Below are positions 1 to 8,600 of a stretch of DNA of 64,000 bases, piece after piece. The notes beneath the pieces are model-generated. The model was not told where the DNA came from. It saw only the letters and a program-made list of their open reading frames with translations, and searched no databases. Position numbers and translations under genes: made by a program. The DNA is from Streptomyces cyaneogriseus subsp. noncyanogenus (GTDB lineage Bacteria > Actinomycetota > Actinomycetes > Streptomycetales > Streptomycetaceae): contig NZ_CP010849.1 of assembly GCF_000931445.1 (NCBI RefSeq), forward strand, positions 5,456,001 to 5,520,000. The letters are read 5' to 3'. How positions within the stretch are numbered: the first letter of the stretch is position 1; the number at the start of each line of letters is the position of its first letter.

Positions 1-714
1 ATGGGGGAGATCAACGAGGCCGTCCTCGCCCAGGAGTTCCTCGCCGGCTCGCAGTACATCGTGAACACCGTCAGCATGGACGGCGCCCATCTGCCCGCCG
101 AGGTCTACGCCGAGCGCATCGACCGGGTGGACGGAGCCCCGGTGCTGCGGCACATCATCTCCCGGCAGGTCCTGGACGAGCGGGAGCAGGAGATCGTGGC
201 GTACGTCCTGCGCTGCCTGGACGCCCTCGGCATCCGGGACGGCGCCGCGCACACGGAGGTGATGCTCACCGCCGCGGGCCCGCGGCTGGTCGAGGTCAAC
301 AGCCGGCTCATGGGCCCCTACCTCTCGCCCGACGCCTACCACGCCGCCTTCGGGTACAGCAGCGCCCATCTGGTCGCCGAGCGGTTCCTGCGCCCAAAGG
401 AGTTCCGCAACCGCTTCGACCTGCCCTACGGATCGGCGCGCACCCTGGCCAAGGTGTACCTGCGCGCGCACCGCGACGGAGTGGTGCGCTCCCTCGACGG
501 ACTGCGCGACATGCGCCGCCTGCCCGGCTTCCACAGCGCGGTCCGGCTCCCCGTCGCCGGGCAGCGGATCGAGGACGCCCATCTGACCACCGGCGCGTGC
601 GGCCTGGCGTTCTTCGTCCACGAGGACGCGGAACTGCTGGAGCACAGCCTGGCGGTGCTGCACGAGATGGAGGACGCGGGCTCGCTGTTCCACGTCACCG
701 AGCCGGGGAACTGA
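1..714 (+). CDS. ATP-grasp domain ligase, C-terminal part (cut by window start)
   Basis: This is the C-terminal ~237 residues of an ATP-grasp enzyme. Such enzymes activate a carboxylate as acyl-phosphate with ATP and join it to an amine or similar nucleophile. Visible family features are the segment EFLAGSQYIVNTVSMDG (residues ~12-28), HTEVMLT (~84-90) and the metal-binding strand LVEVNSRLMG (~96-105), whose Glu and Asn normally hold Mg-ATP. Complete family members are about 400 residues, and no ATP-binding lid is present here, so the Met at base 1 is internal and the gene begins upstream of the window. It is followed after 2 bases by an EamA transporter gene and lies beside the NRPS/PKS genes. 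That suggests a tailoring or amide-forming role in the cluster, but this is inference and the substrate cannot be read. Confidence 0.85.
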   Translation: MGEINEAVLAQEFLAGSQYIVNTVSMDGAHLPAEVYAERIDRVDGAPVLRHIISRQVLDEREQEIVAYVLRCLDALGIRDGAAHTEVMLTAAGPRLVEVNSRLMGPYLSPDAYHAAFGYSSAHLVAERFLRPKEFRNRFDLPYGSARTLAKVYLRAHRDGVVRSLDGLRDMRRLPGFHSAVRLPVAGQRIEDAHLTTGACGLAFFVHEDAELLEHSLAVLHEMEDAGSLFHVTEPGN

Positions 715-716
715 CC

Positions 717-1667
717 ATGCCGGTCCTGTGCATCGTCGCCTCCGTCGTCCTCCAGGCGGCCGTCTACGGCCATGTCTCCGGACGCCTCGACTCCGCCGGG
801 AGCCTCGCCCTGTCGTGCGCCGGGTTCGGCGCCGCGGCGCTGGTGTTCAACGCCGTCCTCCTCGTCCGCGGGGCCCGGCGGGGCCCGGGTGCGCCCGCCG
901 CGCCGCGCGCCCGGGGGCTGCTGGTGCTGATGAACGTGGTCACGGCCGTGACGTTCCTCAGCTTCTACGCCTCGCTGACCTGGATCCCGTCCGCCCTGGC
1001 GACCGGCGTGGAGACCGCGATCGGGCCGGCCGTGCTCGCGCTGCTCGGCCTGACCCGCTTCGCGCGGCGCGTCCCGTGGCGGGGCTGGGCGGCGGCGGCC
1101 GTCCTCGTCCTGCTCGGGGTCGGCTGTGGCGTGCGGTTCACCGGCTCCCACGGCCTGTCGGGCGACGCCGCCGTACGGGGGCTCACCCTGGTGCTGGTGG
1201 CGGGCGCGGGGGCGGCCGTACTCGCCCTGATCTCCGCCGAGCTGGGACGGCGGGGCGTCGACCCGGTGCACGTGACCGCCCACCGCTTCCATCTGACCTA
1301 CCTGTGCGGGGCGGGGCTGCTGGTCGTCACCGGGGGGACCGACGGGGCGTGGACGACGGACCTGACGGGCACGCTCGTCACCGGCCTGCTCGCCGTGACG
1401 CTCCCGCTCTTCCTGCTCCAGGCCGGGCTCCAGCGCACCGACCCCATGGTGTCGATGGTGCTCCTGACCACCCTGCCCGGCGCCACCTACCTCGCGGAGA
1501 CCGCGTTCCACGGCTCCTTCGACCCCGGCGCGCTCGCCCTGATCTGCGCTCTGATCGCCGTGGCGGTGGGGTACGCCCGCGTCGGCGGCGGCGAACCGGA
1601 GGCGGCGCCCGCCGCCGCGCCGGGCGGCGACCGGGCCGGGGCCCGCGCGCCCGCCCCGCGCGCCTGA
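717..1667 (+). CDS. EamA/DMT-family membrane transporter
   Basis: The protein has 316 residues and about ten hydrophobic segments in two halves, typical of the drug/metabolite transporter (EamA, RhtA-like) superfamily that exports small metabolites or amino acids. The segment SALATGVETAIGPAVLALLG in the first half, with a matching stretch near VSMVLLTTLPGATYLAE in the second, is the usual EamA repeat pattern. The ATG at 717 lies 2 bases after the stop of the ATP-grasp gene, so the two are translationally coupled. The tail (from about residue 285) is Ala/Pro-rich and probably cytoplasmic. Its position beside the cluster suggests export of a product or intermediate, which is inference. Confidence 0.85.
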   Translation: MPVLCIVASVVLQAAVYGHVSGRLDSAGSLALSCAGFGAAALVFNAVLLVRGARRGPGAPAAPRARGLLVLMNVVTAVTFLSFYASLTWIPSALATGVETAIGPAVLALLGLTRFARRVPWRGWAAAAVLVLLGVGCGVRFTGSHGLSGDAAVRGLTLVLVAGAGAAVLALISAELGRRGVDPVHVTAHRFHLTYLCGAGLLVVTGGTDGAWTTDLTGTLVTGLLAVTLPLFLLQAGLQRTDPMVSMVLLTTLPGATYLAETAFHGSFDPGALALICALIAVAVGYARVGGGEPEAAPAAAPGGDRAGARAPAPRA

Positions 1668-1672
1668 CCGCC

Positions 1673-1705
1673 CGCCCCGCCGCCCCTTTGGGGCCCGGCG
1701 GGGCG
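1673..1705. terminator. Bidirectional hairpin between convergent genes
   Basis: A 10-bp arm (1673-1682) pairs perfectly with 1696-1705, with an inner CCCC-TTT-GGGG stem and a 2-base bulge. It lies 6 bases after the transporter stop and before the convergent thioesterase-like gene, where a shared terminator is expected. A separate 14-bp perfect palindrome, CGTACGCGCGTACG, follows at 1708-1721. Confidence 0.7.
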
Positions 1706-1763
1706 TTCGTACGCGCGTACGCGCAAGCGGCGGGGCGGGGCGCGGCCGGGCGCGCGGGGCCCG

Positions 1764-2528
1764 CTACCGGACGCCCTCCCGCACCGCGCCGAGCAGTGCG
1801 GCCCGGGCCTGCGGACGGCGCAGCAGCTCGGCCCGGTCGCAGTCCACCCGCACCTCCTGCCGCTCGCCGGCCGCGTGGCAGAAGGCGCCGGGACGCGCCT
1901 CGGCCGACATCACGTGCACCACGCGCCCGGTCCAGGCCGACGTGACGCAGTGGTGCGCCGCCACCAGGTGGCTCAGCCAGTCGGCATAGGTGCCGGCCAG
2001 GCGGGCGGCCCCGTCCGCCGCCTCCTCCGCGCTGCCGCCCATGCCCCGCAGGGCGGCGGCGGCCTCCCGTTCGAGGCCGTCCACGAGGTCCGCGACCAGC
2101 CGGTCCGGCGCCGAGGCGAGCAGGGACGGGTCCACCCGGGCGCGCACCTCGTCCTCCCCGGCGTCCACCCCGAGCTGCGCCAGCGCCTCGCGGTAGCTGG
2201 CGGCGACCGCGTCGGCCGTGGTCCCCTCGGCGTCGAAGAGCACGATCAGCGACGGGCCGTCCGGCCCCGCCAGCGCGGCGGCCACCTCGAAGGCCAGCGG
2301 CGCCGACGCGCAGTACGCCGCGACGGCGGCCACCGGACCGTCCCCGGCCGGGCGTCCGGCCAGCAGCCGCGCGGCGTAGGCCGGTCCGGTGGCGGCCCGC
2401 GGCAGCGGCCGGCGCAGCAGCTCCACGCTCCGCACCCCGTGGTCCGCCAGGCCCAGATCGGTGATGCGGGCCTCCTTGCGGTACCCGGGGTAGTCGAGGG
2501 TGAGCAGCAGCGGCTCCTCAGTGAGCAC
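1764..2528 (-). CDS. Thioesterase-like alpha/beta-hydrolase with non-canonical active site
   Basis: The protein has 254 residues, starts at a GTG and overlaps the PKS gene by 11 bases, so it is the last gene of the leftward biosynthetic operon. Its fold pattern is that of NRPS/PKS thioesterases: a nucleophile elbow at about residues 71-76 followed by LAFEVAAALAG, and a strand ending LIVLFDAEG that supplies the acid. The elbow reads AYCAS instead of GYSxG, putting Cys at the nucleophile position. The C-terminal place where the catalytic His normally sits reads VDCDRAELL, without His. It may be a cysteine-based releasing enzyme or an inactive thioesterase-fold protein. A separate, fully canonical type II thioesterase is encoded at 13727-14521, so this one may act in product release or as a scaffold. 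Confidence 0.75.
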   Translation of the reverse strand: MLTEEPLLLTLDYPGYRKEARITDLGLADHGVRSVELLRRPLPRAATGPAYAARLLAGRPAGDGPVAAVAAYCASAPLAFEVAAALAGPDGPSLIVLFDAEGTTADAVAASYREALAQLGVDAGEDEVRARVDPSLLASAPDRLVADLVDGLEREAAAALRGMGGSAEEAADGAARLAGTYADWLSHLVAAHHCVTSAWTGRVVHVMSAEARPGAFCHAAGERQEVRVDCDRAELLRRPQARAALLGAVREGVR

Positions 2529-5500
2529 GGGTGCTCTCCTTCCTCCGCTCCCCGCGGTCCCCGCCCTGGGCGCCCGCGACGGCGGACGGACCGGACAGGA
2601 CCCGCAGTTGCGCGGTCATCAGCTCGTGAACGTCGTCGAACATCCGCCCCATCGCGGCCAGTTGGCGGCCCGCCAGGGGCGCGGCCGGACCGGCGGCGGC
2701 CATGGCCGGGCGGTCACCGGCCACCGGCACCTCCTGCCCCGCCGCGCCCGCCGGTGCGGCGTCTTCGGCCACCGGCGGGGGCACCACGAGGCCGCCGGGG
2801 GCGGGCTCGGGGAGCGCGGGCGCCGCGTACCGCACCCGCTCGAACGGGTAGCCGGGCAGCGGCACCCTCCGCCCCGGCACCCCGGCCGCCCGCCAGCGCG
2901 GCGTGAAACCGCGCCGGTACAGCGCCGAGACCGCCTCCCACCACGCCCGGACGCCGTCCGTGCCCGCGACCGGACTCGCGGTCCACCACGTGTCCGGCAG
3001 CGCCGCCCGCCCCATGCGGGCCAGCGGATCGGCCGGCCCCAGTTCCAGGAACTCCCGGTGCCCCAGCGCGCGCACGCTTGCGAGCGCGGCGTCGAAGAGG
3101 ACCGGCCGGCGGGCCTGGCGCACCAGATGGCCGGCGTCCAGGACCGTCCCCGCGGGCAGCACCTCCCCCCGCACACCGTCCGCGCAGGGCAGGCGGAGCG
3201 GGGCGAAGTCCACGGCGGCGGCCGCCGCGCGCAACTCGGGCAGCACCGGATCGATCAGCGCGGAGTGGAAGGCCCGGTCCACCGCCAGCTCACGGCTGAC
3301 GATCCCGTGCGCCGCGAGGGCCCGGCCCGCCTCCTCGACGGCGTCCGGCGCGCCCGACAGCACCACCGAGCGCGGGCCGTTGACCGCGGCGATCTCCACC
3401 GGCCCGTGGCAGACGGCGCGTACCGCCGCGGCGTCGGCGGCGACCGCGAGCATCCGCCCCGGGCGGGTCCCCTCGGCCATGAGCCGCCCCCGCGCGATCA
3501 CGAACCGCAGTCCGTCGGCGAGCGGGAACGCGCCCGCCGCGTACAGGGCGGCGATCTCGCCGAGACTGTGCCCGAGCGTGATCGCGGGCTCGATGCCGCA
3601 CTCCCGCCACAGCCCCGCCAGCGCCGCCTGGAGGGCGAACTGGGCGGGCTGGGCGACCGGGCCGGTCAGCGGCGCGCCCCCGGTGTCGAGCAGGACGTCG
3701 AGCAGGCTGGTGCGGGCGGCGCTCCGGTGGATCTCCTCGCAGGCGTCCAGCACCTCCCGTACGGCCGGGAAGTGGGCGTACAGGTCGCGCGCCATGCCCG
3801 CGACGGCCGCGCCCTGCCCGGAGAAGGCGAAGGCCGGCGGCCCCGGCGCGGCAGCGGCGGCGGAGGGCCGCGGTGACCGGAGGAAGCCGTCCAGGGACGC
3901 GGCCAGTTCGGCCGCCGTCCGCCCGTGCGCCACCGTGCGGTGGGCGTGGTGCGGGCGACCGAGCGCGAGCGTGGTGTGGACGTCGGCCGCGGACAGTTCC
4001 GGGTGCGCCGCGAGATGGTCCCGCAGCCGCCGGGCCGCCTCCCGCAGGGCCCGCGCGGTGCGCGCGCTCACCGGCACCGGCACCGGCCGCCCGGGCACGG
4101 GGGAGGCGGGCCGCGCCGGGGGTTCCTCCAGGACCACATGGGCGTTGGTGCCGCCGAAGCCCAGGGCGCTCACCCCCGCCCGCCGGGGAGCGCCGTCCTC
4201 GGTGCGCCACTCCCGCGCCCGCGTGGCGAGGCGGAACGGGCTCGCGTCCCACGGCAGCCGCGGGCTGGGCCGGGTGGCGTTGACGGTGGGCACGATCACG
4301 CCGTGGCGCAGCATCAGGACCGTCTTGAGCAGACCGGCCATGCCGGCACAGGTGTCCAGGTGCCCCACACCGGGCTTGACCGAGCCGAGCGCGCAGAACC
4401 CGGTGCGCCCGTCGGCCGGGCGGTAGGCCCGCGACAGCGCCTCGAACTCGACGGGATCGCCCAGCGCGGTGCCCGTCCCGTGGGCCTCGACGTACCCGAC
4501 GGTCTCCGGGGCGATCCCGGCCCGCGCCAGGGCCAGCCGCGCGGCCTCCGCGTGGCCCTGTACGCCGGGCGCGGTGAAGCCGGCCTTGGCGGCGCCGTCG
4601 TTGGTCACCGCCGACCCCAGGATCACCGCGTGGACGTGGTCGCCGTCGGCCAGGGCCCGGTCGAGCCGCTTGAGCAGCACCACGGCCACGCCGTTGCCGC
4701 CGACCGTGCCGTCGGACGCGGCGTCGAAGGCGCGGCACACCCCGCTGGGCGACAGGATGAACTCGGGATCGTGGGCGTACCCGCCGTCCTGCGGCAGGTG
4801 CACCGCGGCGGCCCCCGCCAGCGCCAGGTCGTTCTCGCCCGCCAGCAGCGACTGGACCGCCAGATGGACGGCGACCAGCCCGGTGGAGCACGCCGTCTGC
4901 ACACCCACGGCCGCGCCGGTGAGCCCCAGCCGGTAGGCGGCGCGGGAGGCCAGGAAGTCGTACTGCCCGCCGATCAGGCCCTGCATCTCCCGGGCGGGGT
5001 TGGCCGAGAGGTCGCCGAAGCCCATCCCGTGCCGCGCGTAGTACGGCAGCCGGGGCCCGTACAGGTTCATCCCGCCGCCCGCGTACACCCCCACGCGCAG
5101 CCCGTGGTCCGGGCCCGCGTAGCCGCCGTCCTCCAGGGCGTGGGCGCAGCACTCCAGGAACAGCCGGTGGGCGGGATCGGTCAGCTCGGCCTCGCGCGCG
5201 CTCATCTTGAAGTACGCGGCGTCGAACAGCTCGGCGCCGTCGAGGACCCCGCCGACCGGCACCCGGCCCTCCCGGCCGCCGGGGGCGAAGGCGCGGACGC
5301 TGCACACGCCGTCGCGCAGGTTGCGCCAGAACCGCTCCACGTCGTCGGCGCCGGGCAGCCGGGCCGCCATGCCCACCACGGCCACCCGCCCGTCGGGGGC
5401 GGGCGCCGCGCCGGACGCGCCGGGGGAGCCCGCGCCGGGCTCCCCGCCCGCGGCCAGGTGCGCGGTCAGCGCGGCGACGCTGGAGTGCTCGAACAGCGTG

Positions 5501-5676
5501 GCGTCGCCGAGCGGGCGGTCCAGCTCGCGTTCGAGCCGCAGCCGTACCCGGACCAGCATCAGCGAGGTGAGCCCCAGGTCGAAGAAGGGGGTGTCCGGGT
5601 CCGGCTCCCTGCCCAGCACCTCGGCCACGGCCGCGCCGACGCGCCGCGCCAGGTCCCGCCCGGCCGGCGCCGTCAC
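2518..5676 (-). CDS. Type I polyketide synthase, ACP-KS-AT, no terminal ACP
   Basis: This is a protein of 1052 residues. The GTG at 5676 overlaps the NRPS stop as GTGA, and the frame upstream of it is only an open shadow. Domains in order are a carrier domain with Ser in LGLTSLM (~36), a ketosynthase from about 95 to 520 and an acyltransferase from about 600 to 890. The KS shows Cys in QTACSTGL (~261), His in EAHGTGTALGDP (~396) and His in VGHLDTCAG (~436). The AT shows GHSLGE (~701) and the specificity stretch DRAFHS (~798), which resembles the malonyl-type xAFH motif. A 140-residue tail ends without a second ACP. It carries a QL-rich helix (HELMTAQLRVLSG) resembling the linker inside the NRPS. 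The KS-AT may therefore work with the ACP at the NRPS N-terminus (inference). Confidence 0.92.
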   Translation of the reverse strand: MTAPAGRDLARRVGAAVAEVLGREPDPDTPFFDLGLTSLMLVRVRLRLERELDRPLGDATLFEHSSVAALTAHLAAGGEPGAGSPGASGAAPAPDGRVAVVGMAARLPGADDVERFWRNLRDGVCSVRAFAPGGREGRVPVGGVLDGAELFDAAYFKMSAREAELTDPAHRLFLECCAHALEDGGYAGPDHGLRVGVYAGGGMNLYGPRLPYYARHGMGFGDLSANPAREMQGLIGGQYDFLASRAAYRLGLTGAAVGVQTACSTGLVAVHLAVQSLLAGENDLALAGAAAVHLPQDGGYAHDPEFILSPSGVCRAFDAASDGTVGGNGVAVVLLKRLDRALADGDHVHAVILGSAVTNDGAAKAGFTAPGVQGHAEAARLALARAGIAPETVGYVEAHGTGTALGDPVEFEALSRAYRPADGRTGFCALGSVKPGVGHLDTCAGMAGLLKTVLMLRHGVIVPTVNATRPSPRLPWDASPFRLATRAREWRTEDGAPRRAGVSALGFGGTNAHVVLEEPPARPASPVPGRPVPVPVSARTARALREAARRLRDHLAAHPELSAADVHTTLALGRPHHAHRTVAHGRTAAELAASLDGFLRSPRPSAAAAAPGPPAFAFSGQGAAVAGMARDLYAHFPAVREVLDACEEIHRSAARTSLLDVLLDTGGAPLTGPVAQPAQFALQAALAGLWRECGIEPAITLGHSLGEIAALYAAGAFPLADGLRFVIARGRLMAEGTRPGRMLAVAADAAAVRAVCHGPVEIAAVNGPRSVVLSGAPDAVEEAGRALAAHGIVSRELAVDRAFHSALIDPVLPELRAAAAAVDFAPLRLPCADGVRGEVLPAGTVLDAGHLVRQARRPVLFDAALASVRALGHREFLELGPADPLARMGRAALPDTWWTASPVAGTDGVRAWWEAVSALYRRGFTPRWRAAGVPGRRVPLPGYPFERVRYAAPALPEPAPGGLVVPPPVAEDAAPAGAAGQEVPVAGDRPAMAAAGPAAPLAGRQLAAMGRMFDDVHELMTAQLRVLSGPSAVAGAQGGDRGERRKESTRAH

Positions 5677-8600
5677 GACGTCCCCTCCTCGCGCAGTGCG
5701 GCGACCCGGGCGGCGACGCCGCGGATCGTGGGATCGGCGAAGAAGACGGCGACGGGGACGCGCGGGCCGAGCTCGGAGCGCAGGCGCTCCAGCAGGCGCA
5801 CCGCGGACAGGGAGTTGCCGCCCACGTCGAAGAAGGAGCGGTCCGGGGCGATCGGGCCGGTGCCCAGTTCGGTCACCCACAGGTCGTGCACCTTCTGCTC
5901 CAGCCCGGTCAGCGGCGCCCCGGCGTCCCCGGCCGGGTCGCCGGCGCGCAGGGCCAGCAACCGGTCGCGGTCCAGCTTGCCGTTGGGGCCGTGCGGGAGG
6001 CCGTCGAGCCGGATCCACGTCTGCGGCACGAGGTAGTGCGGCAGCCGCTCGGCGAGCCGTGCCCGCAGGGGGGCGCTCCAGTCGCCGCCCGCGTCCGCCG
6101 CCCCGGGCGCGTCCGGCCGCGGCACCACGAACGCGGCCAGCTCCGTCTCACCGGCCGCGTCCGGGCGGGCGAGGACGACCGCGTCGCGCACCTCGTCGAG
6201 CTGGACGAGCGCCCACTGCGCCTCCTCCGGCTCCACCCGGTGGCCGCGGATCTTCACCTGGTCGTCGATGCGCCCGATGTACTGGAGCACCCCGTCGGAC
6301 CGCCAGCGCACCAGGTCGCCGGTGCGGTAGCGGCGTTCGGTGCCCTCCGGCCCGGTGAGGAAGGACCGCGCGGTGGCCTCGGGGGCGCCGAGGTAGCCGC
6401 GGGCCACCGGGGCGCCGCCGATGACGAGTTCGCCCGGCGCGCCGACCGGCACGGGCCGTCCCGAGCGGTCGGCGACGACGAGCGTGACGTTGTCCAGGGG
6501 CCGGCCGATCGGCGCGACCGTCTCCGTGGCGGGGTCGACGCGGTGGGAGGTGACGATGACGGACGCCTCCGTGGGCCCGTACTGGTTGTAGATCTCCAAC
6601 TGCGGGCACCGCTCGGCCAGCTCCCGCAGCGCGGGCGTGACGGTGAGCTTCTCGCCGCCGATGAGGAGCTGGCGCAGCGAGGGCACCTCCGGCAGCTCCG
6701 GGAGCAGGTAGGTCAGCGGTGTGTACGGCGCGCTGAGCCGCTCCACCGAGTGCCGGCGCAGATGCTCGGCCACCGCCGCCGGGTCGTAGCGCGTCTCGTC
6801 GTCCAGGACGACCAGCGTGGCGCCCGAGCCGAGCGTGGTGAAGATCTCCTGCACGCTCACGTCGAAGCCCGCGGAGGCCCACTGCACGGTGCGCAGGGGG
6901 CCGAGGGCGCGCCGCTGCCAGTGGACCAGGTTGACCGGTCCGCGGTGCGGGACCGCCACCGCCTTGGGCCTGCCGGTCGAACCGGAGGTGTAGATGCAGT
7001 AGGCGAGGTCGTCCGGTGCCACCGCGCGGCCCAGCGGCTCCTCGGCGCCCTCGGCGGTGTCCGGGTCGTCGATCCACTGCACCGGGCAGGGGAAGGATTC
7101 CTCGCCGTCCACCGCGCGGTCCGCGACGACCAGCCGGGCCCCGCTGTCGCGCAGCATGAACGCCCGGCGCTCGGCGGGCAGCGACCGGTCCACGGGGACG
7201 TAGACCGCGCCGCACTTGAGCACGGCGAGGACGGCGACGACCAGTTCCGCGCCGCGGGGCAGGCAGACGGCGGCGGTGTCCCCGTGCTCCAGGCCGCGCG
7301 CGGCGAGGCGGTGGGCGAGCCGGTTGGCGGCGGCGTCCAGCCGCCGGTAGGTGAGCGGTTCGCCGCAGCCGTCGACGGCCACCGCGTCCGGTGTGGCCGC
7401 CGCCTGCGCCTCGACCAGTTCGTGCAGGCAGGCCGCCGGGTACTCGGTCCGCTCGCCCTGCCAGCCCTCCAGGGTCCGCTCGTCCCGCGCGGTCAGCGCG
7501 GGCAGCCGAGACAGGGCGACGGCGGGCGCCTGCGCGGCGTTGCGCAGGAGGTCCTCGACGTACTCCAGGATCCGGCGCACCGTCGGGGCGTCGAACAGCT
7601 CCGCGTCGTACTCGACCGCGCAGCGGATGCCCTCCGCCCGGTCGGTGAAGTACAGCGTGAGGTCGAACGGCGCCTGCTCGCGCGGCACGTCGAGGAGTTC
7701 GGCCGACAGCCCGGTGCCGTCGAGGACGGGTCCGGACTCCTCCTCGTACTCGACCATGACCCCGAACAGCGGGTTGCCGCCCGCCGTGCGGTCCGGCCGG
7801 ACCGCCTCCACCACCTGGTCGAACGGCACGTCGTGGTGGTCGAGGGCGCGCAGCGCGCCGGACCGGACGCGGTGCAGCAGCTCGGCGAAGCCGGGGTCGC
7901 CGGACAGGTCGAGCCGCAGCGCGACCGTCTCGACGAACATGCCGACGCTGTCCTCCGCGCCGGGCGGCCGGTTGGTGACCGCGGTGCCGAGCACCACGTC
8001 CTCCTGCCCGGCGAACCGGCCGAGGACCGCGCCCACCGCGGCCACGAGCACCATGAACGGGGTGCAGCCCGCGGCGCGTCCGGCGGCGCGGATCTCCTCG
8101 CTCAGCGCCGCGTCCAGCTCGTGCGCCAGGCTCGCGCCGCGTGCCGGGCGGCCGGGGTCGCGGGGGCGGTCGGTGGGCAGGCCGAGGGGGACCGCGCCGG
8201 CGAGCTCCCGCCGCCAGAAGTCCAGGCCGTCCGGGCGCGGGGCGGTGGGGGCGGGGAGGACGTCGGAGAGTGCGGGCAGGGCGGGCAGATCGTCCGGCTC
8301 GCCCGGCCAGGCCCGGTAGTAGGCGGCGAGGTCCCGGCACAGGATCCGGGTCGACAGCGCGTCGAAGACGATGTGGTGGGCGACGAGGTACAGCAGATGG
8401 CGGTCGTCGGCCAGGCGGCCGATCCGCGCGCGCAGCAACGGCCCGGCGGCCAGGTCGAAGTCGGGCTCCTCGTCCGCCATGTCCCGCAGCCGCAGCAGCG
8501 CCGTCTCGTCGTCGCACCCGGTCAGCGAGGTCACGGGGCAGTCGACGCGGACGTCGTCCAGGACGACCTGCCGCAGCTCGCCGTCGTGCTCGCGGAAGAC

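Noticed and set aside
5677..6018. N-terminal extension of the PKS frame to 6018
   Set aside because: It overlaps the NRPS PCP domain and has no homology; GTG 5676 with GTGA overlap is the natural start.
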